A stretch of 64,000 nt of DNA. It comes from Herbiconiux solani NBRC 106740 (GTDB lineage: Bacteria > Actinomycetota > Actinomycetes > Actinomycetales > Microbacteriaceae). Made by a program: the position numbers and the translations under genes. The stretch is taken from the NCBI RefSeq assembly GCF_001571005.1, contig NZ_BCST01000005.1:310001-374000 (forward strand), in the 5' to 3' direction. Positions 34,922 through 43,041 of this stretch are shown in pieces (positions within the stretch are counted from its first letter, which is position 1; every line of letters starts with the position of its first letter). The notes under the pieces were generated by a model. The model did no database searches. It was not told the DNA's origin and worked only from the letters and a program-made list of their open reading frames with translations.

Positions 34922-34979
34922 CCCTGCAAATCCCGGCGACCGACGCCTTATACGGGGTCGCTCTCCCGCATTTGCAGGG
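34922..34979. repeat. Hairpin element A (shared TATACGG core)
   Basis: CCCTGCAAAT (34922-34931) pairs with ATTTGCAGGG (34970-34979), and inside it GCGACC (34936-34941) pairs with GGTCGC (34956-34961). The centre reads GACGCCTTATACGG. It starts 9 bp after the oxidoreductase stop and can act as a terminator, but its centre is shared with the next hairpin. Confidence 0.7.
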
Positions 34980-35000
34980 TTACTCGGCCAACGATGACCA

Positions 35001-35066
35001 GTAACGTCCGAAATAACGAGGACCGACCCCATATACGGCGTCGGTCCTCGTTATTCCGGACGTTAT
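35001..35066. repeat. Hairpin element B, 27-bp arms
   Basis: Arms 35001-35027 and 35040-35066 match at 25 of 27 positions and enclose CCCATATACGGC. Read on the minus strand the core is very like that of hairpin A (GACCGACGCC-TATA-GGGGTCG). It lies between convergent genes ending at 34912 and 35094. Confidence 0.75.
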
Positions 35067-35093
35067 CGGCGCTCACGCCGACAACGGCCCAGG

Positions 35094-35918
35094 TCAGCCC
35101 TGCGCGAGCTCCGACACGTCCTGCCACTTCTCCCACTCCGCGATCCGCGACGCGTAGTCGGCCTTCGCGACCTGGATCGGCGTGCTCCCGAAGAACACGC
35201 GCAGCGGCGGCTCCTCGGCATCGACGACGCGCAGGATGGCGGCCGCCGACGCCTTCGGATCGCCGGGGTCGGCGACCCTCGACTTGCGCGCCTCGGCGGC
35301 GGCCGCGTGCACGGCCTCCAGTTCGGGCAGCGGGGTCGCGTGCCGTGCCGAGGCTCCGCCCCAGTCGGTGTCGAACCCACCGGGCTCCACGAGCGTCACC
35401 TTCACGCCGAACGGCGCGACCTCCTGGGCGAGCGCCTGCGAGAAGCCCTCGAGCGCCCACTTCGAGGCGTTGTAGATCCCGATGTTCTGGAAGGCCGAGA
35501 TCCCGCCGATCGACGAGACCTGGATGATGTGCCCCGATCCCTGCTCGCGCAGGTACGGCAGGGCGGCCTGCGTGATCCAGAGCGCGCCGAAGACGTTGGT
35601 CTCGAACTGCTCGCGCACCTCCTGCTCGCTGAGCTCCTCGATGAACCCGAACTGCCCGTACCCGGCGTTGTTCACGACCACGTCGAGGCGCCCGAAGTAG
35701 TTCACCGCCTCGGTGACCGCGGCGAAGTCGGCCTCGCGATCGGTGACGTCGAGCCGGATCGGCAGGATGCGGTCGCCGAACCGGTCGACCAGGTCGCCGA
35801 GCGAGGCGGTGTCGCGCGCGGTGGCCGCCACACTGTCCCCGCGTTCGAGGGCGGCGATCGCCCATTCGCGGCCGAACCCGCGCGACGTCCCCGTGATGAA
35901 CCAGATCTTCTGAGCCAT
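35094..35918 (-). CDS. Short-chain dehydrogenase/reductase
   Basis: The 274-residue protein has the nucleotide loop WFITGTSRGFGREWA, NNAGYG, catalytic Ser in IIQVSSIGG, and YNASK (Tyr-x-x-x-Lys), then VEPGGFDTDWGG. It belongs to the classical SDR group acting on ketones or alcohols with NAD(P)H. ATG at 35918 has GAAGGGA upstream; longer frames to 35984 look non-coding. Divergent from an LLM flavoprotein across 68 bp. Confidence 0.9.
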   Translation of the reverse strand: MAQKIWFITGTSRGFGREWAIAALERGDSVAATARDTASLGDLVDRFGDRILPIRLDVTDREADFAAVTEAVNYFGRLDVVVNNAGYGQFGFIEELSEQEVREQFETNVFGALWITQAALPYLREQGSGHIIQVSSIGGISAFQNIGIYNASKWALEGFSQALAQEVAPFGVKVTLVEPGGFDTDWGGASARHATPLPELEAVHAAAAEARKSRVADPGDPKASAAAILRVVDAEEPPLRVFFGSTPIQVAKADYASRIAEWEKWQDVSELAQG

Positions 35919-35986
35919 GAGCAGTCCCTTCGCTACCGCGCCCGGCCGCACGGAATATCGCAGGCCCCGCCGACGCTGAGACAAGT

Positions 35987-37033
35987 ATGCACAAGAGCAT
36001 CGGTTTCCTCAGCTTCGGCCACTGGCAGCCCGTCCCCGGGTCACGCACCCAGACGGCCGCCGACGCACTCCTCCAGTCGATCGACCTGGCGCAGGCCGCC
36101 GAAGACCTCGGCATCGACGGCGCCTACGTGCGGGTGCACCACTTCGCCCGCCAGCTGGCGAGCCCGTTCCCCCTGCTCGCAGCGATGGCCGCCCGCACCA
36201 GCCGCATCGAGATCGGCACCGCCGTGATCGACATGCGCTACGAGAACCCCCTCGCCATGGCCGAGAACGCCGCCGCCGCCGACCTCATCGCCGCCGGCCG
36301 CCTGCAGCTCGGCGTCAGCCGCGGTTCACCCGAGACGGCCTTCCGCGGGGCCGAGTCGTTCGGCTACCGCGCCGACACCGAGGCCGGTGAGACGGATGCG
36401 GATCTCGCCCGCCGGCACACCGAGCTGTTCCGCGCCGCGATCTCCGGTGCCGGCGTCGCGGTCTCCGACCCGCGGATGACCGGGCAGTCCGTCCCGCTCG
36501 CGATCCAGCCGCAGTCCCCCGGTCTCGCCGACCGCATCTGGTGGGGTTCGGGAACCCGGCAGACCGCCGTCTGGGCGGCCGAGCAGGGCATGAACCTGCA
36601 GAGCTCGACCTTGCTCAGCGAAGACACCGGAGTGCCGTTCGGCGACCTCCAGGCCGAGCAGATCGCCCTCTACCGCGAGGCCTGGAAAGCGGCGGGCCAC
36701 GAGCGCGAAGCGCGCGTGAGCGTCAGCCGCAGCATCATCCCCCTGGTCTCCGACCTCGACCGCGCCTACTTCGGCGGCCGCGCCTCGGATGCGTACGACC
36801 AGGTCGCGACCCTCGAGGGCGTGACGGCGCGCTTCGGCAAGAGCTACACCGGCGAACCGGATGCGATCGCCGAGGAGCTGCGCAACGACGCGGCCGTCCA
36901 GGCCGCCGACACCGTGCTGCTCACCGTGCCGAACCAGTTGGGCGTCGACTACAACGCGGCGCTGCTCGAGAACATCGCCCGCCACGTCGCCCCGGCCTGG
37001 GGCTGGAGCCCGCTCGCGCTCACCGCGCACTGA
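35987..37033 (+). CDS. LLM-class flavin-dependent oxidoreductase
   Basis: The 348-residue luciferase-like protein has IGFLSFGHWQPVPGSRTQTAADALLQSIDLAQAAEDLGIDGA and VRVHHFARQLASPFPLLAAMAARTSRIEIGTAVIDMRYENPLAMAENAAAADLIAAGRLQLGVSRG, the typical TIM-barrel FMN/F420 pattern. A substrate or reductase partner is not evident. ATG at 35987. Confidence 0.88.
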   Translation: MHKSIGFLSFGHWQPVPGSRTQTAADALLQSIDLAQAAEDLGIDGAYVRVHHFARQLASPFPLLAAMAARTSRIEIGTAVIDMRYENPLAMAENAAAADLIAAGRLQLGVSRGSPETAFRGAESFGYRADTEAGETDADLARRHTELFRAAISGAGVAVSDPRMTGQSVPLAIQPQSPGLADRIWWGSGTRQTAVWAAEQGMNLQSSTLLSEDTGVPFGDLQAEQIALYREAWKAAGHEREARVSVSRSIIPLVSDLDRAYFGGRASDAYDQVATLEGVTARFGKSYTGEPDAIAEELRNDAAVQAADTVLLTVPNQLGVDYNAALLENIARHVAPAWGWSPLALTAH

Positions 37034-37075
37034 CCCCCAGCGCGCACCGGCACGGGACCGGCAGCGTGCGGGCGC

Positions 37076-37951
37076 TCACCGCGCACTGAACGTGTCGAGC
37101 ACCTCTCCGCCGCGACTGATCGAGATGAAGTGCCCGTCCTCCGGGTACCGCCGGAGGCTCGCCGACGGCAGCCGCCGCGCGAAGGTCTCGGCCCAGGCGG
37201 CCGGCACCATCCGGTCGGCGCCGCCCTGGTGCACCACGACGGGCACCGGCACCTCCTCGGGTGAGAACCCCCACGGCCCGGTGAAGGCGCGGTACTGATC
37301 CACGGCTCCGCGGCTGTCCCGCAGCCCCGCGACCACGGTGCGCGAGAACCAGTCGTGCCGGCCCTCGATCACAGCGGCGTCGCGCGGATCCAGCGCCGAC
37401 CCCGAGATCCGCGCCGCCAGCCGCGGCAGCGCGCGGGTGAACACCCGGGTAGCCGCGAACCCGGCGCGGGCCACGAGCGGTGCGCGCTCGGCGAGCCGGC
37501 CGAGCCGCTGGTCGGTGTGGTTGAGCTCGGCGAAGGTGCCCGAGTCGTCCAGCGGCAGCGCTCCTGCGACAAGGGCGATCGCCGTGACCCGCTCCGGATG
37601 CACGTGACCGATCGCGAGCGCGTACTGCCCGCCCTCCGACCAGCCCATGACCCCGAACCGGTCGACCGCGAAGCCGCGTGCGCCGAGGTGGTCGAGCAGC
37701 GACGAGAGGTCCGTGCGCGCCCAGGTCAGCATCCCGTGGCCCTCGCGGCGCGAGCTGCCGCCGACCCCCGGCCGGTCGGGCGAGACGATGGCGAGGCCGC
37801 GCGCCCGGGCCGCGTCGTCGGAGAGTTCGGCATCCAGACCGCTCATCATGCCGCCGTGGCAGTTCACGACGACGAAGCCGTCGGGGTCGCCGTAGACGCG
37901 GAAGGCCAGCGTGCGTCCGTCGGGGAGCGAGAGGGTCTGCAGGGTGCCCAC
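37076..37951 (-). CDS. Alpha/beta hydrolase
   Basis: The 291-residue protein has VVVNCHGGMMSG (oxyanion), SPDRPGVGGSSRREG, nucleophile elbow GVMGWSEGGQYAL and catalytic His in YPEDGHFIS. It resembles proline-iminopeptidase or esterase-like hydrolases. ATG at 37951. Substrate unknown. Confidence 0.87.
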   Translation of the reverse strand: MGTLQTLSLPDGRTLAFRVYGDPDGFVVVNCHGGMMSGLDAELSDDAARARGLAIVSPDRPGVGGSSRREGHGMLTWARTDLSSLLDHLGARGFAVDRFGVMGWSEGGQYALAIGHVHPERVTAIALVAGALPLDDSGTFAELNHTDQRLGRLAERAPLVARAGFAATRVFTRALPRLAARISGSALDPRDAAVIEGRHDWFSRTVVAGLRDSRGAVDQYRAFTGPWGFSPEEVPVPVVVHQGGADRMVPAAWAETFARRLPSASLRRYPEDGHFISISRGGEVLDTFSAR

Positions 37952-37989
37952 GTCTGCACCCTACTCTCCGGCCCGGGGTGTTCCCGGTG

Positions 37990-38841
37990 TCAGCCGGCGA
38001 GCAGGCGGGCGCGCTGCTCCTCGACGTCGTAGTCGGCGGCCGGCCACTCGAGGTCGAGCGAGACGAGCGCCTCCTCGAGCAGCTGCTGCACGGCGAGCGC
38101 CGAGTACCACTTGTGGTCGGCGGGCACGACGTACCAGGGGGCGTGCTCGGTGTTCGTGGCCGGCAGCGCGACCTCGTAGGCATCCTGGAACAGGGGCCAG
38201 AGCGCGCGGTCGTCGACGTCGCCGACACTGAACTTCCAGTGCTTGTCCGATCGGTCGAGCCGGCGCAGCAGGCGCTTCCGCTGCTCGTCCTTGCCGAGGT
38301 GCAGGAAGACCTTGACCACGACCGTGCCCGCGTCGACCAGCCGCTTCTCGAAGGCGTTGATCTCGTCGTAGCGGCGCACGAGCTCCTCCGAGCTGATGCT
38401 CTGGTGCACCCGCGGCACGAGCACGTCCTCGTAGTGCGAGCGGTCGAAGACCCCGATCATCCCGGGGCCGGGCACCTGCTTCTCGACCCGCCAGAGAAAC
38501 GGATGCGCGAGCTCCTCCTCGGTCGGCTTCTTGAAGGCGTGGTGCGCAAGACCCTGGGGGTCCATGGCGCCGGCGACGCGCTTGACGACGCCGCCCTTGC
38601 CGGCCGTGTCCATCCCCTGGAGCACGACGAGCACCGAGCGGGTGCCGCCGGCGACGCTGCTGGCGAAGAGCTTCTCCTGCAGGGTGGAGAGCGAGCGGGC
38701 GGTGGCGTCGAACAGCCCCTCGCCCGCGGTCTTGTCGGCGGCGCCCTTGGTCGCGCCGGTGTCGCGCCGGGAGAGGTCGAGCGGGGTGCCCGGTGCGCCG
38801 AGGCGCAGTCGGTCGCTCCACGCGTGGGGGTGCTTGGTCAT
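37990..38841 (-). CDS. Polyphosphate kinase 2 (PPK2)
   Basis: The 283-residue protein has Walker A VLQGMDTAGKGGVVK, Walker B-like GVFDRSHYEDVLVPRV, the lid-type region KVFLHLGKDEQRKRLLRRLDRSDKHWKFS and WPLFQDAYEVAL. PPK2 enzymes transfer phosphate from polyphosphate to nucleoside mono- or diphosphates. The Asp in the Walker A region (GMDTAGKGG) is conserved in active members. The subclass cannot be fixed here. ATG at 38841 with GAAAGGGA upstream. Confidence 0.92.
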   Translation of the reverse strand: MTKHPHAWSDRLRLGAPGTPLDLSRRDTGATKGAADKTAGEGLFDATARSLSTLQEKLFASSVAGGTRSVLVVLQGMDTAGKGGVVKRVAGAMDPQGLAHHAFKKPTEEELAHPFLWRVEKQVPGPGMIGVFDRSHYEDVLVPRVHQSISSEELVRRYDEINAFEKRLVDAGTVVVKVFLHLGKDEQRKRLLRRLDRSDKHWKFSVGDVDDRALWPLFQDAYEVALPATNTEHAPWYVVPADHKWYSALAVQQLLEEALVSLDLEWPAADYDVEEQRARLLAG

Positions 38842-38908
38842 CGGGATCTCCCTTTCGTCGTCGCCCGCCGGATCTGCCTGGCTCGCCCCGGCGAAGGGCG
38901 AGCCAGGC

Positions 38909-39373
38909 TCAGAGCGGTCTGGCCATGTTCTGCGCGGTCACGAGGTAGCCGAGCGACTCGTACAGGCCTCGGGCGATCGTGTTGTGTCCGAAGACGTTGA
39001 GCCCGAGCTTCTCGGCCCCGTGCGCCTTCGCCTCCTGTTCGGCGAGCAGCATGGCGCCGCGGCCGAAGCCCTTGCCCCGGTGCTCCTCGCGGATCTCGAC
39101 GTCGAAGACCCACCACTCGCCCGGCCGCGAGTCCGACAGCGGACCGATCCAGAGCGTGCCGACCGGGGTGTCGTCGTCGAGCACCTCGAAGATCAGCTGC
39201 CCCTCGGCGGGCCGTCCACCGGGGAAGTACTGGGCGTTGGCCTCGGCCACGCGCTCGTCGGCGTAGGCCTCGGTGTCGCCGGAGTCGATCCGCTCCTGCC
39301 GGTAGCCCGCGTTGCTCGCCGCGATGAATCCGGCGAGCGCGTCTTCGTCCATCGCCTGCAGCCTGAGCGTCAT
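38909..39373 (-). CDS. GNAT-family N-acetyltransferase
   Basis: The 154-residue protein has a central strand FDVEIREEHRGKGFGRGAMLLAEQEA, with the acetyl-CoA loop R-G-K-G-F-G-R-G, and an end KLGLNVFGHNTIARGLYESLGY. Both match GNAT motif A and B. ATG at 39373 follows TACTGT-gtgcacc, a leaderless arrangement. Acceptor unknown. Confidence 0.9.
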   Translation of the reverse strand: MTLRLQAMDEDALAGFIAASNAGYRQERIDSGDTEAYADERVAEANAQYFPGGRPAEGQLIFEVLDDDTPVGTLWIGPLSDSRPGEWWVFDVEIREEHRGKGFGRGAMLLAEQEAKAHGAEKLGLNVFGHNTIARGLYESLGYLVTAQNMARPL

Positions 39374-39421
39374 GGTGCACACAGTAGCGGGCGGCCACGT
39401 CCGCCGCTCGGCGGGCGCGCC

Positions 39422-40363
39422 TCAGCTCGGGTGGTCGGTCGTCCGCCGCCGCGCGCCCGGCGGCACCGGCCGCGGAGCCTGGCGCTTCTGCACCGACAGC
39501 TCGCCGCCGACCCGCCCGCCGTAGGGCCGCCCGTGGTCGGCGAACTCCTCCCGGAAGTACGCGAGTTTCCAGTCGCCCAGATCGATCCGCGCACCGGTGC
39601 GGAGGACGCGCCCGGGTGCTCGTCCCGACGCGCGCCCCATTGCACCCGCGCCAGCCGGACCCGCCGTCCGGCCGTCCGCGACCCCGAGCACCCCGGTGTC
39701 GACCCCGCCCCCGGTCGGCTCGATGTCGTAGAGCACGTACTCGTCGTCCTCGGTGTGCCGGATCTCGGCATGCACGTCGCCGAGCCCCGGCAGCCGAAGG
39801 TCGGCATCCGGCCCCGAGCCGATCGTGGTGCGGCCCGGCAGCAGGTCGAACTCGCGCGGCGGCCGGCCGTCCCACGGCCCCGAGCCGATGACGAAGATCA
39901 GCCGCGGGCGACCGGAGCCCGGCGTGTAGTGCGTCGTGGTCACCCGGCGTCGCACCACGCGGGCGACCGTCGGGGCGAGCGGGAAGGGCGTCGCCGGGGG
40001 CGCCGGGATGCGCAGCTCGTCCGAGCGCGCGCGGCTCCGCCGGATCATCGGCCAGACCGCCGAGGGCGATCCGAGGCGGATGTGGGGCGACCCGGTGAGC
40101 AGGCGCCCGAGCCCGGTCGCCTTGACCGCCCCGAAGCGGACCACGCAACCGGCCGGCCCGTCGAGCGAGACGATCACCCCGCGGCGGGCGAGCGCCGCCG
40201 CGAACACGCGCAGGTCGGCGAGCGAACGGCGGCCGCCCGGCAGGCGGGAGGGATCGGAGACCTCGATGTGGATCTCGGGCCCGGCCGCGGTCATCGTGCC
40301 GGTGAAGTCCGGGCTCCCCTCGACCTCGGCCGAGAAGGACAGGTCGATGTCGAAGCGCACCAT
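39422..40363 (-). CDS. FHA-domain protein
   Basis: The 313-residue protein has an N-terminal domain of unknown type (about 1-130, with basic patch RRSRARSDELR) and a C-terminal forkhead-associated domain (about 180-280). The FHA hallmarks are PGRTTIGSGPDADLRLPGLGDVHAEI and the following LYDIEPTGGGVDTGV, so phosphothreonine binding is expected. The C-terminus is basic and disordered. It probably takes part in Ser/Thr-kinase signalling, but no kinase is near. The ATG at 40363 is 13 bp after the upstream small gene, so they form one unit. Confidence 0.82.
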   Translation of the reverse strand: MVRFDIDLSFSAEVEGSPDFTGTMTAAGPEIHIEVSDPSRLPGGRRSLADLRVFAAALARRGVIVSLDGPAGCVVRFGAVKATGLGRLLTGSPHIRLGSPSAVWPMIRRSRARSDELRIPAPPATPFPLAPTVARVVRRRVTTTHYTPGSGRPRLIFVIGSGPWDGRPPREFDLLPGRTTIGSGPDADLRLPGLGDVHAEIRHTEDDEYVLYDIEPTGGGVDTGVLGVADGRTAGPAGAGAMGRASGRAPGRVLRTGARIDLGDWKLAYFREEFADHGRPYGGRVGGELSVQKRQAPRPVPPGARRRTTDHPS

Positions 40364-40376
40364 GGCGGGATCCGCC

Positions 40377-40649
40377 TCAGCTGCGGCGGAGCGGATCGGA
40401 GCCGGGGGCCTGGTCGTCGCTGGTCGTGACGCGCAGGGTGCCGTCGATCTTCCAGACCGCGCGCGGCGCATCCGGACCGATGTCACGAGGCACCTCGACG
40501 GTCATGTCGACGAAGGTGTAGTTCACGGCCGCGCCACGGCCGGTGAGGTACGACCACATCTCGCGGCCGAGGTCTGTCCAGTCGGCGATCGAGCGGCCCT
40601 CGGGCCCGGTGGCCGATGCGAACGGATCGGTGGTGGTGGTCTCGGACAT
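40377..40649 (-). CDS. Small hypothetical protein upstream of the FHA gene
   Basis: The 90-residue protein begins MSETTTTDPFASATG and has a small soluble domain with RSIADWTDLGREMWSYLTGRGAAVNYTFVDMTVEVP. ATG at 40649 follows GGGAGGAACTGAG. It is tightly linked to the FHA-domain gene, so a shared role is plausible. No family recognised. Confidence 0.68.
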   Translation of the reverse strand: MSETTTTDPFASATGPEGRSIADWTDLGREMWSYLTGRGAAVNYTFVDMTVEVPRDIGPDAPRAVWKIDGTLRVTTSDDQAPGSDPLRRS

Positions 40650-40798
40650 CTCAGTTCCTCCCGCTGCGGGCGGGGCCCTGCCGGAACTGCCGCCGGCGGT
40701 GCACCGTGTCGCGTCCACGAGCGCGCTGTTGCGCTCTGTGCTCACGGTAGCGCCGCGGATGCGCCGTGCACCAGAGCCCGGGAGCACGTACCGGCGTT

Positions 40799-40877
40799 CT
40801 ACCAGGCGAGCCGCTCGGAACTGCGCGAGGCAACCGGTTCGGAGCTACCAGGCGAGCCGCTCGGAACTGCGCGAGGC
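40799..40877. repeat. 33-bp direct repeat covering the end of the amidohydrolase gene
   Basis: A 33-bp sequence starting CTACCAGGCGAGCCGCTCGG is present at 40799-40831 and, unchanged, at 40845-40877 (46-bp period). The second copy is the last codons and stop of the amidohydrolase; the first lies just beyond the stop. This is a partial tandem duplication of the gene's 3' end. Confidence 0.8.
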
Positions 40878-42275
40878 GACCCGTGAGGCGACCTCCCGCA
40901 CCCGCGAGTGCAGCTCGATCGAGGCCCGCGCGGCGAGCGGATGCGTGCTGACGCCCTTCTCGCTCATCAGGTCGCCTCCCGAGTACACGCGGGTGAGATT
41001 GCGGAGGCCGCAGGCGAAGGCGTAGTGGGCGTAGACGTCCCAGACCGGCCCGGTGTCGGGGCTCGCGGGATCGACGACGATGAAGTCGGCGTGCTTGCCG
41101 ACCTCGAGCGAGCCGATCCGGGCCGCCACGTCGGGGCCGAGCGCCTCGGCGGAACCGAGGGTGTGCATCCGGATCATGTCGTAGGGCATCACGACCGAGG
41201 CGTCCTGGTTCACGGCACGCTGCGTGTAGGCGCCGATCCGGAGGTTCTGGAAAGGGTCGGAGATGTCGGTGCACGACTGGTCGTCGAGCCCCACACCGAT
41301 CGGCATGCCGAGCGCGCGATAGCCCGGGATGTCGGCGACGCCCGACCCGAGCCGGCCGTTCGAGGTCGGCTGCCAGACCATCCCCGCACCCTTCTCCGCG
41401 ACCACCCGGCTCATGTAGCTGTCCGGATGCACGAAATGGCCGAACAGGAACCCGGGCCGCAGCGCCCCCGCCTGCTCGTACCAGCGGAACTTCTCGCGCT
41501 GCTGGTCGAGCGCCTCGCAGGTCTCGAGGAAGTGTGCCTGGTTGCCGATGCCGTGCGCATCCATCGCCCGCACCTCGTCGCGCGCGGCCTGCGGCGTGGC
41601 CGACCACTGCACCGCCCCGAAGACGGATGCGCCGAGGTCGAGCTCGGCGGGGACCGTCGTCTTCAGGTGGTCGATCGCGCGGCCGAACACCTCGAAGGCC
41701 TCCTCGACGGGCTGGAACTCGCTGTCGAGTCGGATGGCGTTCATCGTGCGGAGCCCGGCATCCCGGGCCGCGTCGATCTGCCGGTGGAGGTAGCCCTCGG
41801 GGCGGATCGCGTAGATCTCCCGGCTGTCGGTCTCGGCGTCGTAGCTGCCGACGACCCGCGAGTCGGTGAAGTTGTAGGCCGAGGTCACGCCGTTGCCGAG
41901 GAAGTCGAGGCAGCCGTGCAGCGTGAACCAGTAGACGTCCTCCTCGTCGGCGCCGGAGATGAACGCGCTCTGCTCGCCGACCCAGGGATAGAGGGTGTCG
42001 CCGGGGGTCATCCCGCGCATCCCGGAGGTGAAGATGTGACTGTGCGCCGAGATGAAGCCGGGGGCGACGAAGGCGCCGCCCACGTCGAGCACCTCGCCGG
42101 AGCCGATCGCCGCGGAACCGGCCGCACGCGCCCCGATGCCGCCGGCATCCGTGGGCGGTTCGCCCTCCCCCATCGCCTCGATCAGGCCGTCGTCGCCGAC
42201 GGCGAGCCAGCCGCGGAACCAGTCGGCTCCGTCGGACATCGGGAGGATCACGGCGTTCACCACGAGCAGCTTCAT
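40845..42275 (-). CDS. Amidohydrolase (TrzA/AtzA, guanine/8-oxoguanine deaminase-like)
   Basis: The 476-residue protein has the metal motif FVAPGFISAHSHIFTSG (HxH), NQAHFLETCEAL and FGHFVHPDSY (His ligands), and GLDDQSCTDISDPFQNLR (metal Asp). It ends ARIGSLEVGKHADFIVVD. It belongs to the subgroup that hydrolyses amino groups from purines, triazines or related rings. ATG at 42275 is preferred (AGGAG 13 nt upstream); an ATG at 42299 is possible. A 33-bp piece of its 3' end is duplicated after the stop. Confidence 0.85.
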   Translation of the reverse strand: MKLLVVNAVILPMSDGADWFRGWLAVGDDGLIEAMGEGEPPTDAGGIGARAAGSAAIGSGEVLDVGGAFVAPGFISAHSHIFTSGMRGMTPGDTLYPWVGEQSAFISGADEEDVYWFTLHGCLDFLGNGVTSAYNFTDSRVVGSYDAETDSREIYAIRPEGYLHRQIDAARDAGLRTMNAIRLDSEFQPVEEAFEVFGRAIDHLKTTVPAELDLGASVFGAVQWSATPQAARDEVRAMDAHGIGNQAHFLETCEALDQQREKFRWYEQAGALRPGFLFGHFVHPDSYMSRVVAEKGAGMVWQPTSNGRLGSGVADIPGYRALGMPIGVGLDDQSCTDISDPFQNLRIGAYTQRAVNQDASVVMPYDMIRMHTLGSAEALGPDVAARIGSLEVGKHADFIVVDPASPDTGPVWDVYAHYAFACGLRNLTRVYSGGDLMSEKGVSTHPLAARASIELHSRVREVASRVASRSSERLAW

Positions 42276-42331
42276 GTCGCCATCATCACTCCTGCACATT
42301 GCGGCGAGGTTTCGGCAGTTTGCACAGCGCG

Positions 42332-42359
42332 TTTAACCCGCTCGCGCGGCCGATATTCT
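42332..42359 (+). promoter_or_regulatory. Leaderless promoter of the histidine-phosphatase gene
   Basis: TTTAAC (42332-42337) and TATTCT (42354-42359) are separated by 16 bp, and TATTCT ends 7 nt before the ATG at 42367. This is the pattern of a sigma-70-type promoter giving a transcript that begins at the start codon. Confidence 0.6.
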
Positions 42360-42366
42360 GGATGCC

Positions 42367-42978
42367 ATGACCCGCCCCCCGCAGATCGTGCTCGTCCGCC
42401 ACGGAGAGACGGAGTGGAGCCTCAGCGGCCAGCACACCGGCCGAACCGACATCCCGCTCACCGCCCGTGGTGAGGAGCAGGCCGCCCAGGTCGGTCGCGT
42501 GCTCGACGGCCGCTCCTTCGGGCTCGTGCTCTCCAGCCCGCGCGTGCGCGCGCACCACACCGCCGAGATCGCCGGCTACGGCGACCAGGTCGTGGTCGAT
42601 CCGGATCTCGCGGAGTGGGACTACGGAGCCTACGAGGGCCTGACCAGCCCGCAGATCGCCGAGGTCTACGGCGACGACTGGAACCTGTGGCGTGACGGCA
42701 TCGAGCCCGACGCCGAGGGCCGGGGCGAGCAGGCGGCCGACATGCTGGCGCGCAACACCGCGATCATCCACCGTGCCCGGCCGACGCTCAACGAGGGGAA
42801 GGACGTGCTGCTGTTCTCGCACGGCCACTTCCTCCGCACCCTGTCGGCGACGTGGCTCGGCCTGCCGATCGCCGCGGGCGAGCTGCTCGTGCTCGACACC
42901 GCCTCGATCAGCGTGCTCGGCTTCGAGCACGGCAACCAGGTGCTGCGGTCGTGGAACCGCACGCCCTGGGCCGAATGA
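42367..42978 (+). CDS. Histidine phosphatase family protein (phosphoglycerate mutase-like)
   Basis: The 203-residue protein has the catalytic IVLVRHGETEWS motif (RHG), LSSPRVRAHHTAE and the second catalytic LLFSHGHFLRTL. Length fits acid phosphatase-type members of this superfamily rather than glycolytic mutases. Single gene with its own leaderless promoter. Substrate unknown. Confidence 0.92.
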   Translation: MTRPPQIVLVRHGETEWSLSGQHTGRTDIPLTARGEEQAAQVGRVLDGRSFGLVLSSPRVRAHHTAEIAGYGDQVVVDPDLAEWDYGAYEGLTSPQIAEVYGDDWNLWRDGIEPDAEGRGEQAADMLARNTAIIHRARPTLNEGKDVLLFSHGHFLRTLSATWLGLPIAAGELLVLDTASISVLGFEHGNQVLRSWNRTPWAE

Positions 42979-43041
42979 CCCGCGAGACCGCCCGAACCAG
43001 CACGAACCACCTCTGACCCGCCCCTGGAGAGGAGCAGCAGC

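Noticed and set aside
40650-40844. Extra small gene between the amidohydrolase and the FHA operon
   Set aside because: Open frames here lack a ribosome site and are made partly of the duplicated amidohydrolase tail.
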